NCBI RefSeq assembly: GCF_020497125.1 | Contig: NC_059089.1 | Coordinates: 28,352,282 to 28,416,281, forward strand | Reading direction: 5' to 3' | Origin: Mauremys mutica | Taxonomy: Eukaryota; Chordata; Testudines; Geoemydidae | DNA length: 64,000 nt | Position numbers and translations under genes: made by a program | In this document: in pieces, positions 45,605 through 55,677 of the stretch | Position numbering within the stretch: position 1 is the stretch's first letter | How the letters are laid out: each line of letters starts with the position of its first letter | The notes under the pieces: model-generated | Told to the model about the DNA's origin: nothing | The model's input: only the letters and a program-made list of their open reading frames with translations | Databases searched by the model: none

Positions 45605-46712
45605 GGGTCAGTATCTCAACCTCTTGATTAGATTTGGGATCTACTAATTAGATATAATTCATTATCTGCAAAAATGAGATCAGAAATCAAGAGCTGCTTT
45701 TCAAAATAAGGCGATCTTTCCCCTCATCCATCATGGCTATAAGTAACCAATTTAAAGTCAGACGAATGCATAACCAGCATTATTACCTTGTCATAACTAG
45801 TTAGGGAGAAAGACCTGGAGTAAGCTGGCATTATAAATGGTTTTTATCACATTATTTTGCAGTTATTTGTCAGCCACTTTGCTTAAGATAAATGCAGAAC
45901 AAATAATCAAATTATAAAACTAAATAATGGAAAAGATTTTGTGTTAATTGCAAAAGCACTCCTGCAAAAGCAAATCTCCATATTGTAGAGCAGCATTTAC
46001 AGATTTTCTTTTTTTGAAAATATTTTCAGATATTGGATTCGAAGAACTTGTAGGGTAGGATATAAGAAATTGGGACCCAATCCTGCTGCAGCCTTTACTC
46101 ACAAAAGTACACCCGTTGCAGCCCAGGGAAGCTATTCACATGATTAAGGACCACTTACTTACACAAGTAACAGTTGAAAGATTGATCCTTATATCACCAT
46201 AACTTTTTAAATCCTTTTTTGTTTTGCTTCTTGTTTTTATATCTGGCTTTCATTAGCTGTGAGTTCTAATTACAGTAAATAATAGTTAATTTCTTCATTA
46301 AAACATGTAGAAAGGATTTCAAAGTCTTAGCCAGCTGTGCAGGGTCTCAGTCTGATATATGCTGTAACTGGTGGAAGGAAAATTTACAGTACAAGGTAGG
46401 AAATAGAACTTTCTTTGATTTCAGAATGTTCATCCATCCACGGCTGATTTCCCTGGCGTGGATATGTACTCCAAAAGCTGGAGTCACATGCTGTCCCAGC
46501 TTGGATATGGGGAAGTACACAATTGAAATTAAACAATGGCCAGGAGTTGATTATGGGTTCAGCCTCATGGAATTATTGTCATTAATAGCTATGTCTGGAC
46601 TGTTGTTGTTGGGTTTTTGTTTGTTGTGTGCTTGTTTTTTTTAATTTCTTACCAGTGGTAGCAGCAGTGAAAGCACTCCAGTACACAACATGAGAGTCAG
46701 TGTAATGCCCTG
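45605..46712. other. AT-rich unique DNA, possible conserved block
   Basis: From about 45.6 to 46.06 kb there are dense homeodomain-type cores ('CTAATTAGATATAATTC', 'CAAATAATCAAATTATAAAA'), with no recognised repeat and no long frames. It is a candidate regulatory element pending alignment. The rest shows nothing recognised. Confidence 0.35.
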
Positions 46713-46780
46713 GATGAAATCCTAACGCCTGTGAAGTCAATGGGACCTTTGCTGATGACTTTATTGGGGCCAGGAGTTCG
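46713..46780. repeat. Palindromic MITE remnant
   Basis: 'GATGAAATCC', 'GTGAAGTCAATGGGACCTTT', then 'TTATTGGGGCCAGGAGTTC' form an imperfect mirror pair around a central AATGGGAC-type sequence. This is a common short palindrome of turtle DNA. Confidence 0.6.
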
Positions 46781-46823
46781 TGGTATGTTACATAGACCTC
46801 CTCTGAGTGTGGAGACAGTGTAA

Positions 46824-46881
46824 GGGTCAGATTCTGCTTCCAGCGACACCAGCATGAATCTGGAATAACTCCCTCAGAGTT
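46824..46881. repeat. Half of a palindromic MITE
   Basis: 'GGGTCAGATTCTGCTTCCAG' with 'CGACACCAGCATGAATCTGG' and 'AATAACTCC' is the left arm and centre of the same general family as 33609-33719. The right arm is lost. Confidence 0.5.
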
Positions 46882-49800
46882 AGTCTTAATTAACACTGTG
46901 AGTTACTGCAGATTTACAGCAGTCACTGAGAACTGAATGAAGCCATGAATTATTAAACTCTATTTTATTTAACATTTGTAACCACCCCAGAAACTCCAAA
47001 ACATCCCAAAGCAAGAGCCCAACCTTTCAGGGGATTGGACCCAAAGAGAGTGAGGAGTTTGTCTCCAGAATTATTATGTTTTGTTAGAAAAAACTAAGTA
47101 TAGCTCTGTCTACAAATGTTTTTTTAATTAAAATATATAGTTCTGATGAAGAAAAGTACCTTTTCTGGCATATAAGAAAGAAAAAGTCATTTGACCATGC
47201 TGCAATAGTGGATTGCACACGCAAATTGGAATGTTTGCTGAGGAGATTAATTACTATCCAAAATTCCAGATTTTAAAAAATATTATGGCTGGGGGGAGGA
47301 GGATTCTGCTTTGGTCGTGACAGTTAGACCAATATAATTTCAGCTGCTGGAGTGTAGCAAGTGGGAAATCAGCAAAAAAATAATTATCATATTATTTGCT
47401 TTACACCAAACTCTCCTCCAAAAATACATTTTTACACATCTGAGTGACCTTCCCTGGTTCTACTTTAATTTGACATTGCCTTGAGTGACATGTAGGTGCA
47501 CCTTTTCACGGGGAGAAATCATTTAAAGGTTCCTCAGCTGAGACTCTCTGTTGTTTTGTTTTTCATTAAGCTGCAGCTGATTAAAAGTGTAAACACAGTT
47601 GCAGTTTAAAGTGTAGTGGAGCAAGATTCAAAGCAATTGCAGAGAACAAGCCATTATGACTTGCACAGTTCTTCCCTCAAAGCCTGAACTATTGCTTGCC
47701 AGGGCAGGGAGGGTTTTTTCTAGCTTTTCCAACCTAAATGAAAATTTCATGTCTTTTGTCAACAAGCGACTGCCACCAGCTTGCTTATAGAGAAGATTGT
47801 TGTATTTTTAAGTGCTGCGTGGGGTGGAAGTCTGGAAATTGGCAAAGGCAGTGATTCCGATCAAACCCTTACTTTACAATACTGCTTTAGCATTTGCACC
47901 CTTGATGCTGTTGTTGGATTAACTTTGTGTTTCAAAACAAGTCATTTTTGAAAGACAAGAAAAGTTTCCACTGAATTTTGCATTCAGGATTTGTTTAAAG
48001 GGTTCATCAAATACCAGGTTCAAAACAAGCTTTCTCTTTTCCTGTTAATACAGTTTAGGTGGCTGAAGAGTGAAAAGGCTTGACAAACTGTTAGCATTAA
48101 TATACTGAGCGTAATGAACACCAACCATACAGCACATGGTGCTTGTCTGCTTATTGGTGAATTTAACTCACTTTAATTGCAGTGTTACTTACGTGATGGA
48201 AATGTTGCCCTCAGAGGAACCGTTTGGGTGAGGAATAATGTATTTGTGTAAAATAATAAAAAAAAACAGACTAGCAGATAATCGGCTGCAGTAAATTATG
48301 GTTTAATAATTATTATCTAGATGTGTTTGGCTTAGGGTTAAAGCAGAGGCACTTCTGGAAAATAGGATAAAAGCTTGCCTGAAGCACAGCCGTCGAGACT
48401 CTCTTTTGCAAGTGATACTGGTGGCAAGACATTCACTAGAGCACCTGGGAATAAATTGAGTCTGGTGGGAGGAGAAAGTATCCGCCCTAAGGGCATGTCA
48501 ATGAAATAGAAGGTGACAATAAGCCTGAGGCCTGTTTTGACCATATCACATGGGTCTCTTGATTCTATTGAAGGTACAACCTGCCCTCTTAGCAAATCTG
48601 ACACCTGGGAGGTTTTCTATGCAAGTGGGAGGTGTAAGACCTTTCCCCTCTAACACAGAGCTGGTGCCCTAGGCAGTGGGACACTGGTGGTGTTAGGACC
48701 TCCCTTATGTCTATCGTTTGTACTCTGAACATTGAATATCATCCTCATTATTCATCCTAGCACACTAGAAACAGCTGGTCTTCAAGGGAAATTACCTAAT
48801 GAATCAACAATAAGGCTATTGTGTAGGCGTGACATTTCTGATAATAAATTAATGCTTTCAAGAGATTGACCACACTTGTCAGGGTCTGTAAGTTACAAAT
48901 TCAGCTGCAGCTCCCTGTGCTGTTTTACATAACTGAGAACTGAAAACCTTGGAGTTTCACAGAAAATAATCCCCCCAATTTCTAAATCTACATCACAGAA
49001 ATTCCTTCTTCTTTTACTAGGAATAATCCAGGCTAGGTATTTCTGACTGGGGCTTGGAAATGATTTTCATTTGCATTTGTTTGAATCAATAGTCTTTGTT
49101 GTGTCATATTTATCTTTGAATTAAATGTGGAATTTAAATATTTTTATATTGGAAAATGTAAACAGGCTGTAAATGCAAGGGTTACATTTTTATTTCATTT
49201 AGATGAATTATGCATTTTTATATTTCATGTATGCCTTCACTTGAAGGATTAATTTTTCAGAAACATTTTCATGGCATGGAAAAACAACTAGATAATCTAT
49301 TCCTAACTTTCCAAAATTATCTGGACATGCCTTATTTATTTAAAAATGCTTGGCCCATGTGAAATATGCTTCAAAGATTTTTATTTTAAAACATGCTTCT
49401 CTTTGCATTTGCAGGTGTTACTTGCCTTTTGCTGTGTGCACATGGACATATATGATTAGTTAGTTCAAAAAAGTGACTCTTTGCTTCCTCTGAACTGAAT
49501 GCAAATGATAGTGAAATACGGGCATAATATCTGCTGCAAATTCTGTGTTTTATCTCTATGGAATTCTGTGGAACCAGTTCCTTAGGTTTTAATACTGTGA
49601 GTCTTTTCATAACCATCCAACAAGGAAAGAGGACAGCACTTTTGTTTTTTGCCAGATTTCTTGGGGCAAAATGCATACTTGCAGGATATGAATAAAGTAG
49701 GCTGGGAAGGAAGTCTGTATTCTTATGCAAGTAGTCGTGGAAGTTAAAAATGAGATCTAAGGCAGAGAATACATGTTTGAGCAAGTACTTTGAATATAAA

Positions 49801-50427
49801 GAACAGCTACTATAATAATATTTGTTTCTTTTCTTCTGCTAATGGCTCCTTCATTATATAAATGTCTAGAGAACGTTGCTCCTCTGCCTGCTGATATAGA
49901 TTGTGTTCTCAGGGGCTGCAATGTATCACGTTAAGATTTTATATTAGATGGTTCGCACCACCAAGCCAGCATCAGCAGAAATGATTTTTGTTTGAACAAT
50001 TCACCTGCTGCCTTAGTTTGATTTGTTGCAGTGCCGGCTCTGAGCAGTGTCTCAGGCTGTGGAAAGCAGTGTGGTTTTGAGAAGCCAGGAGCTGTTTTCT
50101 CCAGCCCCCAAGCAGTCCAGAATTACCCGCAGAAAGGTGGTTGGCTGACAAACAAGGTGGCCATGCAGGCTGCATCTGGCACTTTCAGCCTGGGACCAAG
50201 GAACCAGTTTGGATACAGTAAGAACCACCCTGATCTTCTGAGTGCCCAAAGCTTGGTCTCATTTCAGTAAAATGTTCAGGCACGTGTGTGCGCACACACT
50301 GACATTAGGCACTGGAAGTGGAACCACCAAACAGCTATGAAAGAAGCTGTCCGTGTGGCATTTTTGACCAAAGTACTAGCAACCCCACAACAAGCCTGTT
50401 CTTGCAAAAGCCCCTCCCCCTCTCCGT
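46882..50427. other. Long AT-rich repeat-poor DNA
   Basis: About 3.5 kb with no exon and no recognised transposon. In 47.34-48.33 and 48.98-49.4 kb the sequence is AT-rich and unique-looking. The absence of transposons next to denser repeat zones fits, but does not prove, constraint. Confidence 0.4.
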
Positions 50428-50441
50428 CCCCCCCCCCCCCC
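50428..50441. repeat. Poly-C tract
   Basis: Fourteen consecutive C bases, preceded by C-rich CCCCTCCCCCTCTCC. Confidence 0.9.
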
Positions 50442-50489
50442 TGGCTGTAGCTGGGGTTGAATGAGCTTTGGAGAAGTGTCTGGCAGGAG

Positions 50490-50885
50490 TGTTGTCTAGT
50501 GGTTACAAGCAGGAGGAGAAGGTGGGAGAGCTGGACTTTGTTCCCAGCTTTCCCGTTGGCTCTGTGACCTTGAGCAGGTCACGTTTTCACTAACCTTTGG
50601 CCCCTCACTTTTATTGGTGCAAGACTTGAGACACCTGGGACTTGATTTGGAGAAGTGCTGAGCGTCCAGCCTTTGGAGCTGAGCACAGCAACGCTGGGAA
50701 TCAGGCCCCAGGAGTCCCCAGAATGGAGGCACCCAAAATTAGTGGACACATGAAAATTTTAGGCCTTTACTTCTCTGTACTGTAGTTTCTAAACCTGTAA
50801 AATGGGGCGAGTTATTGACTCACCTCACAGGAGTGTTGTGAGCTGAATCAACAGTGCTGTGAGATCTTCCCATGGAAAAAGGGTT
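50490..50885 (+). repeat. MIR/CORE-SINE split by an inserted palindrome
   Basis: The head 'TTGTCTAGTGGTTACAAGCA' with 'GCTCTGTGACCTTGAGCAGG' and 'TCACGTTTTCACTAACC' matches the 5' and centre of MIR. The 3' half, 'TTTCTAAACCTGTAAAATGG', 'GGCGAGTTATTGACTCACCT' and 'CACAGGAGTGTTGTGAG', resumes at about 50780. Between them (about 50620-50745) lies 'GAGAAGTGCTGAGCGTCCAG...GAGCTGAGCAC', a different short repeat family. The nesting implies a MIR older than the insertion. Confidence 0.65.
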
Positions 50886-51769
50886 AAACAGGACAAGGTA
50901 TAATTGTTACAGCATCAGACCCTTCTGCAAACTTCGAGAACATAAATCTCCAGACCTTTGGCAGTCTGCATCTCTAGGGGAAAAGGGATTATTTGTTGGT
51001 TTCGTCTAGTGATATGTTTGTTGTTATAAAGTCAGTCAGTTGACAGACGGGGAATCCTGCTGGCGGGAAAGAAACTGTCGCTTGGTGTCAGAGAACTTTT
51101 TGGTTACCACCCAGCATCTCAGTGAGAACTGAGTAAAAAACAGCCTCCCCTGCTGGACAGTGTCCTGGGCCAGGCCTGTCTGGGGCATGGCACAGAGACC
51201 ATATTGGTCAGTCTGGTGGTTGGCCTCCTCCGGCCCACAGATAAGGAGCTGTCCAGCCGTTCTAGTTCTGCTGCCTCTCTGCAGCCTGGGATTCCGCTGA
51301 TCAGCCTCCAAGAGGCTGCCGGGCTGAGCAGGAACACCCTGGAATGGCCCAGCCCCTTCCACTCAGACTCTGCTCTGAGGGTCGTGATGGGCCCCTCTTT
51401 CTGCTCTCCCATCACCCTGGCCTGTGCTATGCCAAAGCTCAGTCCTCCCCCCAGGTTGTTCAGGGTCTGTAGGAAGCGTCTGGAGTGCTAGGGAGACAGC
51501 ACAGGCTGCATGGCCAGCAGCGTGGAGAGGATGTTAAGGGCTCCACATCTCCCTTGCATATGGTGCAAACGCCAGGATCTCACAACAAATAGGAAAATGC
51601 TGAGAACCTCACAAGTCCCTTTGACAGGCTGAGATGGGGTAGGTTCGGTGTCCCCAGGCTGGCTGCTCAGAGAGGCATTGTGTGCCAGGGAATACCCGGA
51701 GGATAATGTGAGCTGAGGGAAACCTTCTTATGGGTTGAGTCAAAGCCTCGTTCAGGCTGATGTGTGAAC
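50886..51769. other. Unique-looking non-coding DNA
   Basis: No gene recognised. Short open frames on both strands overlap each other and lack domains. Confidence 0.35.
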
Positions 51770-52620
51770 ATGCCCCTCAGTGCTTCCTTTGTGCCAGGCT
51801 GAGCCGCGGCACCACGGGGCTGGAATGTAAAAAAACTGCTTGAGCGCCAGCCCCTCTTTCTTTACAGATGAAGCCCTGGCCTCACCTAGAACCAGGCCTA
51901 GCGCAGCCTTTCTCGGCGCTAGCACCACGTGGGTCGGGGGTTCCACTGGCTAGTGTGTGACGGGTCTGGGGGAGGTTGGGGTGGGGGAGAGAATGGAGAA
52001 GCATGGAGCAAGAGGCTGAGGCCAAAAGCAACAAGGCCAAGGAGCAGCCCATGCGCACGGTGACCCTGGCAAGCACTAGAGAGGGAGATGTGGGTCTGTG
52101 TTCTTGGCTCCTCTGGTGTCTGAAGCAGGGCATGAGCCTTACAGAAGGAAGTGCTGGAGGGAGCAGAGGGGAGCGGGAGGGCAGTGGGGGAAGATAAGGG
52201 CAGTGGCCGAGCTGGGCAAGGCTCTAGGAAGCAGGGGGCGACTCCCACCAGAGCCATCCCATCCCTGCCTCCCCTACCCGTACCCAGCTCCCACTTTCCA
52301 CAGGGGGCTCAGCTGTCCAGGCAGCCCCACTACCCAGCTCCTGACATCACCTGACTCCAGCTCCACCCTGGGTTTCAGGTGGTTCCACCCCTCCTGCCTG
52401 CCCCCCGCCACCTGGTCCCAACTGCAGCTTCCCCGGCTCCCTCCATGCTCCCCTGCCGCTGAGCACCCTGGCACCAGCACCTGCTGGCTCGGGGGCAATG
52501 CATGCAGGGCGGGGAGAGCTGCCTGACCCAGGACTGGTGGCAGTTCTGGAATGCCATTCTGTTGCCCCCGAAAGTGCTGGAACGGCATTCCCAAGCGTTC
52601 CTGCATGACCTGAGCGCCAG
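51770..52620. other. GC-rich block, probably an old repeat
   Basis: GC content is clearly above the surroundings. 'TAGCGCAGCC...GGCGCTAGCACC' near 51899-51926 and 'GGAATGCCATTCTGTTGCCC...GGAACGGCATTCC' near 52549-52592 are small inverted pairs of the kind seen in turtle repeats. Many overlapping proline-, serine- and glycine-rich frames on both strands reflect composition. CpG is present but not dense, so I do not call a CpG-island promoter. Confidence 0.4.
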
Positions 52621-54367
52621 TCTGGAGAAGCGGGACTTTGTACGTTCCTTGTAAAGGAGCAAGATTGCATCAATGAGAAAACCAGACTCCATCAATTTCT
52701 TCTCCCAGCCGGAACATCCCAAGGGCCCCGAAATTTGACTAGCTGCTTGGGTCAAAAAGAGGCAACAATACATTACCTTGATTGTTCTTTCTATCTGTAT
52801 GTATCGCTATGGGAGTCCCTCTGCCCTAGATCACAGCTGAGAGGAGGGAAACTACCTTCACAGGTTTCCAGGGAGAAGATAATATGTTTTGGCCAGAGCA
52901 AAAAGCCATGTTTGCCTGCACAGTGCGTAAGAACTACTCCCTGCATGGAGGCTGTGAGGGGATAGCACAGGGAGCTGAAACCACATCCAGAGCCTTTCAT
53001 TGGGTTTACCAGTTTGCATGCTACGGTGTGAGCAAAAGCTGCTCCTGCGCTGGGTCATGCTGCATGCAGAATGAGCTGCTGATCCGCCCAGAGCTCCTTG
53101 TCACTCCTTGGCCTGCCTCTGGCACCCTCAGCCGGGAGACTCAGCGCTGAGTGGGTGGATGGAGCTCCCCACTCCCGCACTGTTGGGGCGGGGGGTCCTG
53201 GCAGGACAGGTGGGAGTCAATAGCTGAAGCTTGCCCAGCCTGCCCTGATCAGCAGTGGGCATTGGTTCCCAAGGCTGCAACGTCCGGGCAATTCATTGTC
53301 CCTGCAGAACAAGTTGGATTGGCTGGGTGCTTCTGAGCAGTCAGTGGAGCCTGCTGCCTCAAGCAGGGTTAGCCTGTGCTGGTGCAGGGCCTTCCCATCC
53401 GACAGTCCCCCAAATCCCACTTGCCAGCAAATTAGATCATTAATTATAAATTCCACTATCAGCCCTGTGGGACTAATCATCTGTTCTGTAAACAAAGGCA
53501 CACGGTGCGAGAAAAGCTCCAGGAGGCTTTATGGAGTGCTGCGACCTTTGAATGTAGAAGATATTGGTATTAATTGGTTGGCTGGTTGTTGAGTGTGCAG
53601 ATGGTGATTGCTCAGCTCACTGGCTGAGCGGCTGGTAACTCATAGGTACATCCTGTTTATAAAGCAGTATCTGAAACCTGGGCCTGGTAACTCCTAGGCC
53701 AAAGGTGGGTGACCGCAAGAGAGAAACCTGTGGCCTTTAGAAGCCTGGTCTATGGTTATTACTGACATAACAGTAATGGCCCATGTCCTCATACCCCCCA
53801 TCCCTGCACCCCCTTTATCATCAATCCTTCTGCTCCGCCAGCTCCCCAACTGCATGTCGAGAGCTGCACTGCACCCCCTACTCCTAATCCCTGGGTAGCT
53901 CCCTGTTGCTCCTTGGCCTTAGCAGGAGGCTTCGTCCCCACTCCCCTGATCAGAACACTTCAAATGCATTTAATACCTGGTGCTGGGTGCATGGCCAGAG
54001 GAGGGATTAGCAGCAGTGTCAGCTTGTTTATTTTGAACATAGAGATGAAGCTAATTAGGGGGGAGGGGTTTATAATTACCAGAGCAGAGATTTGTATAAT
54101 CATTTTGATTATTGAAAACCGCCATATAGTGATTTTCCCAATACCTGCCTTCTGATTGGCTAATAATGGCCCTTAAGACAATCAGAGCACAGGGATTTGC
54201 ATGTACACAATATACAGAATGGAATGACTGAGAAATAAGCAGATCAGTAGCTGAACTGCCTCCTTGCGGTCCCTGGCTGAAGCAGCACCATTCTGGTATA
54301 ACTAGTTATAATTTAATGAATTATAAATTAAATTACATTTTTTGTCCTGCTTTCAACTTTTTCTCCA
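52621..54367. other. Unique-looking DNA, possible conserved blocks
   Basis: No exon recognised. 53.42-53.50 kb ('GATCATTAATTATAAATTCC', 'AACAAAGG') and 54.03-54.19 kb ('GAAGCTAATTAGG', 'TTTGATTATTGAAAAC', 'TGATTGGCTAATAATGG') carry homeodomain, SOX-like and CCAAT-like cores close together. This would suit an enhancer but is untested. Confidence 0.35.
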
Positions 54368-54482
54368 GATTCATAGAGAGACACGGTGGGGGAGGGAATA
54401 TCTTTTACTGGACAAAATTCTGTTGGAGAGAGACCAGCTTTGGAGCTTACACCGAGCTCTTCCTCGGGACCCGACACTGCAC
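54368..54482 (-). mobile_element. Penelope-like element 3' fragment
   Basis: 'GAGACACGGTGGGGGAGGGA' with 'ATATCTTTTACTGGACAAAA' and 'TTCTGTTGGAGAGAGACC' matches, from memory, the 3' untranslated part of a widespread turtle Penelope-like element read on the minus strand. The copy lacks any reverse transcriptase or GIY-YIG part. On the minus strand 54467-54432 it has box CCGAGGA, an extra A, stem II GAGCT/AGCTC, then CAAA and GC, a mutated version of the hammerhead-like fold in the palindromic elements. Confidence 0.6.
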
Positions 54483-55631
54483 ACATCTCCAGATTCATGT
54501 TATTTCTGGGCTTCCAGCCTGGGAGGCCAAAGCTCTTTCCTGTGTCAGGTAACAGAGATTTAGGTGAAATAAACCAAGATTTTCTAATTCTGTGTCACGC
54601 TGTCATTTCACCCTTCCAGGCTGATTCCCTGATAAAGATGTGATGTGTTTGGGAGCCTAGAGAAGCAGCAGCAGTTCTGTCTCCAAAGTCCGGCTTCAAG
54701 GCATAAGGCCTATTGAGTTTCCATGGTGATGGCCACAAATTCCTCACCAGCTCTTCAAAGTGAAACACATATTTGTTTTGCTAGCGCAACTTTGTAGCAC
54801 AAAAGCTTTCTCGCTTTCTTTCTTCCCCCCCTCCCCCCCCATAACACCTGCTAATCTGCCCTTGGTCCCTTTGAAGCCCCCTGCTGATCAGAAATTCAAA
54901 TACATTTTTGCATGCTAATCTCCCTAGTAATCTGGAGTCTTTGCGTCTTTCATGTTCTGTCCATTAAAAACAGTTTTCTTTATCAGTCACCAGAGAAGAT
55001 GGCCCTGTTTGCTCTCCATGAGAGGATGAGCTGATGGGGAAATCGCACTGTCGACTGCTTGGGCTCTCAGCTCTCAAGCTGTAGTATGGACTGGCCAAAT
55101 CTATCCATGCAAAGTGTTTTAACCATTTGCTCAGGCGCTGCGAAAGGATTTAATCTTAAAGCAAAAAGTGTATTGCTTTCATTAGCTCCCTTGGGAACTT
55201 ATCAGTCCATGCATGGCTGCTCATTGCTTGCACAGATCGTGTGCACAGTATTACACGCTCAGGCTGAGCTTGGAACACAATGTCTCAGCCTCAGCACGTT
55301 AGGCACATTATGTTTTATTGTTTTACATTTCTACTCACCCTGAAACAAGTGTGGCTGAGAAAGCCAATGAATGAGTGTTTGCTACAGTCCTTTTCTGGCT
55401 GTCTGCTGGATAACGGTGCTATGAATTTGGGCTGGCTTTGAAGTGCTCGGTGCTTCTTGAGAAGTGCTAAGCACCCATAACTAACTGGCTGCAGAGGGCA
55501 CTCAGCACTGAACAAGATTGGCCCTGTATGTTTGATGCACTGAAACTCCACTGCACCGCACACACACACACATCCGTCCAGAAACCCAAACATTCAGGGC
55601 GAATCCTGCCTGCAATTTATTGGAGCAATTT
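54483..55631. other. Unique-looking non-coding DNA
   Basis: A C-rich run lies at about 54826-54840. 'AAGTGCTAAGCACCC...GGGCACTCAGCACTG' at about 55461-55510 is a remnant of a short palindromic family. A short CA run lies at about 55560-55571. No exon recognised. Confidence 0.4.
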
Positions 55632-55677
55632 ATTTATTTGGGAAAGGAACTCATGAGAGTTCCTTTCCCAAATAAAT
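55632..55677. repeat. Perfect 21-bp hairpin, 4-nt loop
   Basis: The arms at 55632-55652 and 55657-55677 are exact reverse complements around ATGA. The left arm starts 'ATTTATTTGGGAAAGGAACT'. It resembles none of the other palindromic families here and lacks flanking repeats, so a local inverted duplication by template switching is likely. It can extrude as a cruciform or fold as RNA. Confidence 0.95.

Noticed and set aside
51770..52620. CpG-island promoter with first exon
   Set aside because: CpG density appears moderate, no convincing exon or splice context is seen, and inverted motifs suggest repeat origin.
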